Of a stretch of 10,583 bases of DNA, positions 5,519 to 10,583 are shown piece by piece. Under the pieces are notes generated by a model. That model was given only the letters and a program-made list of their open reading frames with translations. It was not told where the DNA came from and ran no database searches. Source of the stretch: Planktomarina sp. GTDB taxonomy: Bacteria > Pseudomonadota > Alphaproteobacteria > Rhodobacterales > Rhodobacteraceae. Position 1 is the first letter of the stretch; each line of letters opens with the position of its first letter. The stretch lies in contig JAKMFM010000118.1 in assembly GCA_022425445.1 (NCBI GenBank), positions 1-10,583 of the forward strand, in the 5' to 3' direction. The translations under genes and the position numbers were made by a program.

Positions 5519-6910
5519 ATGACCACAACACGCGTAGAGACCGACAGCTTCGGCCCATTAGACGTTCCTTCTGACAAGTATTGGGGTGCACAAACCCAAA
5601 GATCGCTGATCAACTTCCCGATCGGTTGGGAAAAGCAGCCCATTGCCATCGTCCGCGCGCTTGGGGTTATCAAACAAGGCTGTGCGATGGCCAATACGGC
5701 CCTTGGCAAATTGCCAGCCGATAAGGGCAAAGCCATCCAAGAGGCGGCAAGTGAAGTCGCAAATGGTCTGCTCGATGATCACTTTCCACTAGTGGTGTGG
5801 CAAACCGGCTCTGGCACGCAGTCCAACATGAATGCCAATGAGGTGATTGCCAACCGCGCGATTGAAATGATGGGTGGCGTGATTGGGTCGAAAGATCCCG
5901 TGCATCCCAACGACCATTGCAACATGGGCCAGTCGTCCAATGACACCTTCCCGACAGCAATGCATATTGCAACAGCGATCACTGCAAGAGATGTGACCCT
6001 GCCCGGTCTGCGCGCCTTACATGCAGCTTTGCAGGCAAAAACCGAAGCGTTTGATGGGATCATCAAGATCGGCCGCACCCATACAATGGATGCCACCCCC
6101 CTCACATTGGCACAGGAATTTTCCGGCTATACCCATCAAGTGGCCATGGCCATCGCCCGCGTAGAAGCCGCCATGCCGGGCATTTATGAGCTGGCGCAAG
6201 GTGGCACAGCCGTAGGCACAGGGCTCAACACTCCTGTCGGCTGGGGGGAAATGGTGGCGCAGAATATGGCGCAAATCACCGGCTTGCCCTTCGTCACTGC
6301 GCCGAACAAATTCGAAGCTCTCGCAGCTCATGATGCGATGGTCGAGATGTCAGGCGCCTTAAAAACAGCGGCAGTCAGCCTGTTCAAAATCGCCAATGAC
6401 ATCCGTTTGCTCGGATCTGGTCCGCGCTGTGGACTGGGTGAATTGATGTTGCCAGAAAATGAGCCCGGCAGCTCCATCATGCCGGGTAAGGTCAACCCAA
6501 CCCAATGCGAAGCCCTGACCCAGGTCTGCGCCCATGTGCTGGGCAATGATGCGGCCGTTGGTTTCGCCGGCACTCAAGGCCACTTCGAACTGAACGTATA
6601 TAAGCCGATGATGGCCTATAACGTACTGCAATCCATGCAATTGCTTGGCGATGCGGCCCAGGCCTTTACCGACAATTGCGTCAATGGCATCACGGCAAAC
6701 CGTGATCAAATTGACAAATTAATGCGCGAAAGCCTGATGCTGGTCACCGCTTTGGCGCCCGAAATTGGCTATGACAATGCCACCACTGTGGCCAAAACAG
6801 CCCATAAAAACGGCACCACATTAAAGCAAGAGGCCATTGCCCTCGGCTTTGTAGATGAGGCGACCTTTGACAAGGTCGTGCGCCCTGAATTGATGATCGG
6901 ACCTAAATGA
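5519..6910 (+). CDS. fumC: Class II fumarate hydratase
   Basis: The 463-residue product is the iron-independent fumarase of the TCA cycle, interconverting fumarate and L-malate as a cytoplasmic tetramer. Signatures are TGSGTQSNMNANEVIANRA (96-114), GQSSNDTFPTAMHI (137-150), GRTHTMDATPLTL (185-197) with the catalytic His188, and the flexible loop GSSIMPGKVN (317-326) with catalytic Ser318, both at the same numbers as in the E. coli enzyme. Length is standard. ATG at 5519 has AAAGGG upstream and the usual start of the family. The stop overlaps the next start as ATGA, so fumC heads a tight three-gene unit with the DUF4169 and ribbon-helix-helix genes. Confidence 0.97.
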   Translation: MTTTRVETDSFGPLDVPSDKYWGAQTQRSLINFPIGWEKQPIAIVRALGVIKQGCAMANTALGKLPADKGKAIQEAASEVANGLLDDHFPLVVWQTGSGTQSNMNANEVIANRAIEMMGGVIGSKDPVHPNDHCNMGQSSNDTFPTAMHIATAITARDVTLPGLRALHAALQAKTEAFDGIIKIGRTHTMDATPLTLAQEFSGYTHQVAMAIARVEAAMPGIYELAQGGTAVGTGLNTPVGWGEMVAQNMAQITGLPFVTAPNKFEALAAHDAMVEMSGALKTAAVSLFKIANDIRLLGSGPRCGLGELMLPENEPGSSIMPGKVNPTQCEALTQVCAHVLGNDAAVGFAGTQGHFELNVYKPMMAYNVLQSMQLLGDAAQAFTDNCVNGITANRDQIDKLMRESLMLVTALAPEIGYDNATTVAKTAHKNGTTLKQEAIALGFVDEATFDKVVRPELMIGPK

Positions 6911-7083
6911 GCCAACCAGTCAATCTTACCAAGTTTCGAAAAGCCAAAGCTCGGGCCGAAAAATCGGCTCACGCGGCCCAAAATGCTGTGAAATTTGGCC
7001 GTACCAACGCCCAAAAACGCCTGCAAGAGACCAAAAACGCAGCAGAGGTGCAGCATTTGGATCAACACAAGCGTGATCGATGA
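6907..7083 (+). CDS. DUF4169 family protein (58 aa)
   Basis: This small, very basic, Ala/Lys/Arg/Gln-rich protein is predicted to be almost wholly helical. It fits the DUF4169 pattern: start PVNLTKFRKAKARAEK (4-19), a central AVKFGRTNAQKRLQETK (27-43), and an end HLDQHKRDR (50-58). Its ATG overlaps the fumC stop (ATGA at 6907-6910), and its TGA overlaps the next ATG (7080-7083), so translation is coupled at both ends. The family is found in alphaproteobacteria beside fumC and an RHH gene; its function is unknown. The charge and coiled shape could suit nucleic-acid or protein binding, which is inference. Confidence 0.82.
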   Translation: MSQPVNLTKFRKAKARAEKSAHAAQNAVKFGRTNAQKRLQETKNAAEVQHLDQHKRDR

Positions 7084-7307
7084 TGCAAAGACCCAAGAAA
7101 CGCTCCCTGACCTTGAATGGTCATCGCACCAGCGTCTCGCTGGAAGATGAATTTTGGCTGGAGTTTCTTAGAATTGCCCAAGAACAGGGCAAGGCGATCA
7201 ACGCTTTGGCCGTTGAAATTGATCATGCGCGCGGGGTTCAGGTCGGGCTGGCCTCTGCTATCCGCCTGTTTGTCCTGTCTCAAGCGCTGCGGCGGCCATT
7301 TCCCTGA
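7080..7307 (+). CDS. Ribbon-helix-helix domain protein (RHH_4 type)
   Basis: The 75-residue product has the compact form of a ribbon-helix-helix protein. A basic strand region RPKKRSLTLNGHRTSVSL (4-21) leads into helix 1 EDEFWLEFLRIAQEQG (22-37), a turn, and helix 2 AINALAVEIDHA (39-50), followed by LASAIRLFVLSQAL. Members bind DNA as dimers or act as small regulators; the target here is unknown. ATG at 7080 overlaps the preceding stop, and a second ATG at 7083 is equally possible. The last 50 bp overlap the 3' end of the convergent acyl-CoA synthetase gene, so each transcript must run into the other. Confidence 0.82.
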   Translation: MMQRPKKRSLTLNGHRTSVSLEDEFWLEFLRIAQEQGKAINALAVEIDHARGVQVGLASAIRLFVLSQALRRPFP

Positions 7308-8904
7308 GATCGAGGCGGCGAATTTTGCCTGTAGCCGTCATCGGCATCTCCTCCAACACCCGCACCCATTTCGGCGCCATATGCGGTGAAAGTTGCCCCG
7401 CCACCTGCGCAATTAAATCCGCTTCGAATTGTGGCTCCGGCGTGCCATTAACGGTGACATAGGCGCCAATCACATGGCCGCGTGTCGCATCAGGCGCCGC
7501 CACAACAGCGGCCATGACCACTTGCGACGCACGGGCCAAAACAGCCTCAATTTCCGTAGGGCCAATCCGATATCCGCTTGACGTGATGACATCATCATCA
7601 CGGGCCATGAATTGCACATATCCCTGCGCATCCATCCGCCCCAGATCCCCAGTGATCAGATAGTCGCCCAAAAATCGTTCGGCAGTTTTTTGTGGTTGGT
7701 TCCAGTAGCGCAAAAACATGGTCGGCGTATCACGATGGACGCAGATTTGACCAATCTGCCCATCCTCAACCGCCGCGCCCTTTTCATCTAATATGCGCAT
7801 GTCGAACCCCGGAAAGGCCTGCCCAATCCACCCGGTCTGCGCAGCACCCCAGCTGCGGGCCGAACCGGCACTGAGGTTGCACTCAGTTTGCCCATACAGC
7901 TCGTTCACCTCGGCACCCAAGGCTCGCTTGGCCCAATCAATCAAATCGGCCGAAAGCGGCTCACCCCCTGATGAAATGGATTGCAACCGCACTGTGCTGG
8001 GCACCTCGGCTTGGCGCATCATTTTCAAAGCCGTGGGCGGCAAAAACGCCCGCGTGACCTGGGCATCGCGGATCAGATCAAAGGCCGCCTCAGCAGTGAA
8101 GCGCTCGAAACGTTTGGCCACAAGCGGCACTCGGAAATAAAAACAAGGGATCGCCATATCCATCAGGCCGCCAATCCAAGCCCAATCTGCCGGCGTCCAG
8201 CCCACATCCGTCCCATTGGGGAAATTTGCAAATGACAGCTCCAAGCAGGGCAAATGACCCAAAAGGAACCGATGCGCATGCAAAACGCCTTTTGGATTTC
8301 CGGTCGTGCCAGAGGTGTAGATCATCATGGCGGGGTCTTTCGCCCGGGTCTGCATGGGACGATATGTGGCATCTTGCGCCTCAACAGCGCTCCACAGCCC
8401 TTCGGCGCCACCGCTGGCCCCTTCGCGCAGGTAAACCTTTTGCAACTCAGGCAGATCTGGCTGAATTTCACAAATTTTTGGATATTGCGATTGATCACTG
8501 ACCAGCAGTTTTGCACCGCTGTCCATCAGCCGAAAGCGCAAGGCTTCCGGTCCAAATAGCACAAAAAGTGGCAAGGACACCGCGCCGATCAAATGCGCTG
8601 CGAAATGCGCAATCAAAGCCTCTGCGCATTGTGGCAATAAAATCGCAACCCGCTCACCGGGCCGCAGCCCTTGCGCTTGCCAAACCGCCGCCAAACGCTC
8701 CGCTGCCTGCGCCATCTCCGCATAAGTCCAAATTCGCGCGTCCCGGCTCAAATCCATCAAAGCAACCGCCTTAGGAAACGCGCGCGCATGGCTCATTAAA
8801 CAGGCCTCTGCTATGTTGAAAAACTCTGGCACGCACACAGGGCTTTCACGAGGCAGACATCCGTTTTCTACTTGATAGTCGTGGCGCCGATCACGGGCAC
8901 TCAC
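7258..8904 (-). CDS. AMP-forming acyl-CoA synthetase (AMP-binding family, medium-chain/acetyl type)
   Basis: This adenylate-forming ligase activates a carboxylic acid with ATP to an acyl-AMP and passes it to CoA. In numbering from the GTG at 8904 (548 residues), motifs are YTSGTTGNPKG (196-206, P-loop), GWTPADWAWIGG (235-246), ELYGQTE (335-341), TGD (418-420), SGYRIGP (443-449) and PMTATGKIRR (521-530) with the catalytic Lys527. The TPADWAW segment resembles medium-chain and related synthetases; the substrate cannot be named. The start is uncertain: the frame is open to a TTG at 8976, and family-like sequence begins at PEFFNIAE (residue 26 from the GTG). The GTG is preferred because it overlaps the stop of a leader ORF with a strong ribosome binding site. 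The 3' end overlaps the convergent RHH gene by 50 bp. Confidence 0.88.
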   Translation of the reverse strand: MSARDRRHDYQVENGCLPRESPVCVPEFFNIAEACLMSHARAFPKAVALMDLSRDARIWTYAEMAQAAERLAAVWQAQGLRPGERVAILLPQCAEALIAHFAAHLIGAVSLPLFVLFGPEALRFRLMDSGAKLLVSDQSQYPKICEIQPDLPELQKVYLREGASGGAEGLWSAVEAQDATYRPMQTRAKDPAMMIYTSGTTGNPKGVLHAHRFLLGHLPCLELSFANFPNGTDVGWTPADWAWIGGLMDMAIPCFYFRVPLVAKRFERFTAEAAFDLIRDAQVTRAFLPPTALKMMRQAEVPSTVRLQSISSGGEPLSADLIDWAKRALGAEVNELYGQTECNLSAGSARSWGAAQTGWIGQAFPGFDMRILDEKGAAVEDGQIGQICVHRDTPTMFLRYWNQPQKTAERFLGDYLITGDLGRMDAQGYVQFMARDDDVITSSGYRIGPTEIEAVLARASQVVMAAVVAAPDATRGHVIGAYVTVNGTPEPQFEADLIAQVAGQLSPHMAPKWVRVLEEMPMTATGKIRRLDLREMAAAALETGQTGG

Positions 8905-8963
8905 AGCAGGCCACCACCCGCACTGGCAGTGTGCAAAAATGAGCGCTTTTGCGAATGAAACAT
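8901..8963 (-). CDS. Possible 20-residue leader peptide upstream of the acyl-CoA synthetase
   Basis: ATG at 8963-8961 follows GGAGG (8974-8970) by 6 bases, the strongest ribosome binding site in this region. It reads MFHSQKRSFL, then HTASAGGGLL and TGA at 8903-8901. The stop overlaps a GTG (8904-8902) in the synthetase frame as GTGA, the classic coupling arrangement. The synthetase itself has no comparable ribosome binding site. Alternatives are a chance ORF, or an N-terminal frameshift of the synthetase. Confidence 0.42.
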   Translation of the reverse strand: MFHSQKRSFLHTASAGGGLL

Positions 8964-8969
8964 AGAGTG

Positions 8970-8974
8970 CCTCC
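8970..8974 (-). promoter_or_regulatory. Consensus ribosome binding site GGAGG
   Basis: GGAGG on the minus strand is 6 bases before the ATG of the leader ORF. It is out of frame with, and 66 bases away from, the preferred synthetase start, which is why the leader ORF deserves attention. Confidence 0.55.
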
Positions 8975-9061
8975 AAAAATCACAGCAGTCTCAAGGCCAC
9001 CGGCGCCGCACCCTGCCGTTATAAAACAGCTTAGGTCCACGCTTGCTTTGCTTCAACAAAA

Positions 9062-9075
9062 ATCACACTTGTGAT
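9062..9075. promoter_or_regulatory. Short palindrome upstream of moaA
   Basis: ATCACA-CT-TGTGAT is a perfect 6-bp inverted repeat with a 2-base centre in the region shared by divergent acyl-CoA synthetase and moaA genes, about 30 bases before the moaA start. It could be an operator or the base of a small hairpin in the moaA leader. No known site is matched with confidence. Confidence 0.28.
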
Positions 9076-9103
9076 CTACCTAGCCCAAGGATACCGTTCG
9101 CCC

Positions 9104-10108
9104 ATGACAGCCCCGTTGATTGATCCATTTGCCCGCGCCATCACCTATTTGCGCCTATCGGTCACCGACCGATGCGATTTTCGCTGCGTTTACTGCATGT
9201 CGGAAAATATGACGTTTTTGCCCAAAAAAGATCTTTTGACGCTGGAAGAGCTTGATCGGCTTTGCACCAGTTTTATCGGGCTGGGTGTTCGCAAATTGCG
9301 GATCACAGGCGGTGAGCCTTTGGTCCGGCGCGATATTATGTCATTTTTCAACGCTATGTCCCGCCATCTGCAAAGTGGTGCCCTGGATGAGCTGACCTTA
9401 ACCACCAATGGCAGCCAGCTGCACCGCTTTGCCGCTGAACTTTATCGGGCTGGCGTCCGGCGGATTAATATCTCTATCGATACGCTCGATGCCGATAAAT
9501 TTGCTAAAATCACCCGCTGGGGCAAATTACAAAACGTGCTGCGCGGGATTGATGCGGCTCTTGCAGCAGGCCTAAAGGTTAAGCTAAACACAGTCGCACT
9601 GAAAAATTTCAACGAAAACGAACTGTTTGATCTGACCGCCTTCTGCGCCTCACGCGACATGGATCTCACCTTCATCGAAGTGATGCCCATGGGCGATCTC
9701 GGCGCAGAGGATCGTGTCAGCCAATATTGGGCCTTAAGCGATCTACAAACTCAATTGGCCCAGCGCTTTACCCTGACGGAGCTGCCCGACCGCACCGGGG
9801 GGCCAGCACGTTATATTCGCCTTGAAGAGACCGGACAGCGCATCGGGCTGATCACTCCTTTAACTCATAATTTCTGCGAAAGCTGCAATCGTGTGCGGAT
9901 CACCTGCACTGGTGAAATCTATACCTGTCTCGGTCAGGAGGGCAGTGCTGATCTCAGAGGGCCACTGCGCGCCTCTGAAGGAAACCTTATTTTGGAACAG
10001 GCCATAAGAGCCGCCATTGGCTCAAAGCCTAAGGGCCATGATTTCGATTACACCCGCGGCGATGAAGGTGGCAAGATTTCCCGCCATATGAGTCACACAG
10101 GCGGTTAA
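9104..10108 (+). CDS. moaA: GTP 3',8-cyclase MoaA (molybdenum cofactor biosynthesis)
   Basis: This 334-residue radical SAM enzyme, working with MoaC, carries out the first step of molybdenum cofactor synthesis by converting GTP to 3',8-cyclo-7,8-dihydro-GTP. The N-terminal cluster motif is Cys24, Cys28, Cys31 (CDFRCVYC); the SAM-contacting GGEP is at 69-72. The C-terminal substrate cluster is Cys258, Cys261, Cys275 (CX2CX13C), and the protein ends in the conserved Gly-Gly needed for activity. ATG at 9104 is preferred over an in-frame GTG at 9071 because the family begins close to IDPFARAITYLRLSVTDRC; AAGGA lies somewhat far (12 bases) upstream. Its TAA and the stop of the convergent argE share TTAA. 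Confidence 0.97.
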   Translation: MTAPLIDPFARAITYLRLSVTDRCDFRCVYCMSENMTFLPKKDLLTLEELDRLCTSFIGLGVRKLRITGGEPLVRRDIMSFFNAMSRHLQSGALDELTLTTNGSQLHRFAAELYRAGVRRINISIDTLDADKFAKITRWGKLQNVLRGIDAALAAGLKVKLNTVALKNFNENELFDLTAFCASRDMDLTFIEVMPMGDLGAEDRVSQYWALSDLQTQLAQRFTLTELPDRTGGPARYIRLEETGQRIGLITPLTHNFCESCNRVRITCTGEIYTCLGQEGSADLRGPLRASEGNLILEQAIRAAIGSKPKGHDFDYTRGDEGGKISRHMSHTGG

Positions 10109-10583
10109 GCCGTCTGCAAGCTGTCCAATAAACGCGTGAGCATCGCCCCTCCCGCTTGGAATTCAACCACATCGATATACTCGTCCGGTTGATGGGCCTG
10201 TGCGATGGAACCTGGTCCACAGACGACGACCGAAAAATTTTTGGCCTGGAAATGTCCACCATCAGTGCCATAGGCGACCGTATGGGTTCCATTGTCCCCC
10301 GTTAAACGCCGCGCCAGTTCCTCTGCTTTGCCGTCGACCTCGGGAACAACAGCTGGGCCGCGCATCACTTGCAAATCGAAGAAACTTCTTGGATCGACAG
10401 CCTGCATCTCCGCCTCAATCATATAAATTTGGGTTTGAATTTTTTCCAGCCAGTCTTCCGTCCGATCATCGCCCACACAGCGCAAATCAATTGAAAAATA
10501 ACAATCCTTCGCGGTGATATTATGCGCCGTGCCGCCATTCATCACACCGACATGCAAAGTCGTGAAAGGAGGATCATAAAGCG
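10105..10583 (-). CDS. argE: Acetylornithine deacetylase, C-terminal part (cut by window edge)
   Basis: About 159 C-terminal residues of an M20-family metallopeptidase are present, continuing past the window end. LYDPPFTTLHVGVMNGGTAHNITAKDC is typical of the ArgE dimerisation domain start (shown here only by its key blocks DPPFTT and NGGTAHNI). Further on, AYGTDGGHFQ and CGPGSIAQAHQPDEYI match the ArgE C-terminal catalytic region, the latter His being a metal ligand. ArgE removes the acetyl group from N-acetylornithine in arginine synthesis; succinyl-diaminopimelate desuccinylase is a related alternative, but the details favour ArgE. Its TAA overlaps the moaA stop by sharing TTAA at 10105-10108. 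Confidence 0.9.
   Translation of the reverse strand, partial: LYDPPFTTLHVGVMNGGTAHNITAKDCYFSIDLRCVGDDRTEDWLEKIQTQIYMIEAEMQAVDPRSFFDLQVMRGPAVVPEVDGKAEELARRLTGDNGTHTVAYGTDGGHFQAKNFSVVVCGPGSIAQAHQPDEYIDVVEFQAGGAMLTRLLDSLQTA

Noticed and set aside
8905..8976. N-terminal extension of the acyl-CoA synthetase to the TTG at 8976
   Set aside because: The TTG overlaps the GGAGG itself and the extra residues do not resemble the family; the GTG at 8904 fits better, though not proven.

Overview
The window looks like chromosome from a marine alphaproteobacterium of the Rhodobacterales (Roseobacter-type). The reasons are an alphaproteobacterial SspB with its C-terminal SLDSFRKQ tail, the gene order sspB - fumC - DUF4169 - ribbon-helix-helix protein, and a MoaA whose N-terminus (MTAPLIDPFARAITYLR) fits roseobacter homologues as I remember them. 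This placement rests on recognition, not on a search. The window falls into two parts of clearly different base composition.

Left part, 1 to about 2650: AT-rich, accessory and partly broken. It opens with the start of a secreted protein on the minus strand, cut by the window edge. Divergent from it is a two-gene operon: a 96-residue secreted protein overlapped by a 227-residue inner-membrane protein. The latter has two N-terminal transmembrane helices and a C-terminal OmpR-type winged helix, in effect a ToxR-like regulator turned around. A 9-bp inverted repeat lies between the divergent genes. Next come a strong palindrome and a cluster of TGTCG/CGACA pentamers, followed by the 3' half of a RepA-like replicative helicase/ATPase gene that has lost its Walker A region. 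This remnant is joined to the 3' end of a small secreted-protein gene, whose signal peptide is itself broken by one missing base in a run of seven T. About 300 bp with no recognisable gene follow. I read the region as the worn footprint of an integrated element (prophage, plasmid or IME) beside secreted-protein genes.

Right part, about 2650 to 10583: GC-richer, intact, housekeeping-like. It holds a hydantoinase/oxoprolinase-family ATPase without its usual partner subunit (minus), the ClpXP adaptor sspB (plus), the class II fumarase fumC coupled by ATGA overlaps to a DUF4169 protein and a ribbon-helix-helix protein (plus), an AMP-forming acyl-CoA synthetase (minus) preceded by a short leader ORF with a very strong ribosome binding site, moaA for molybdenum cofactor synthesis (plus), and the 3' part of argE (minus). 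These genes serve different pathways (proteolysis, TCA cycle, acyl activation, cofactor and arginine synthesis) and are packed tightly, with convergent pairs overlapping by 50 and 4 bp.

No tRNA, rRNA, CRISPR array, intact transposase or integrase was seen. The most interesting parts are the membrane winged-helix/secreted-protein pair with its inverted repeat, the palindrome and pentamer cluster beside the helicase remnant, and the leader ORF of the acyl-CoA synthetase.
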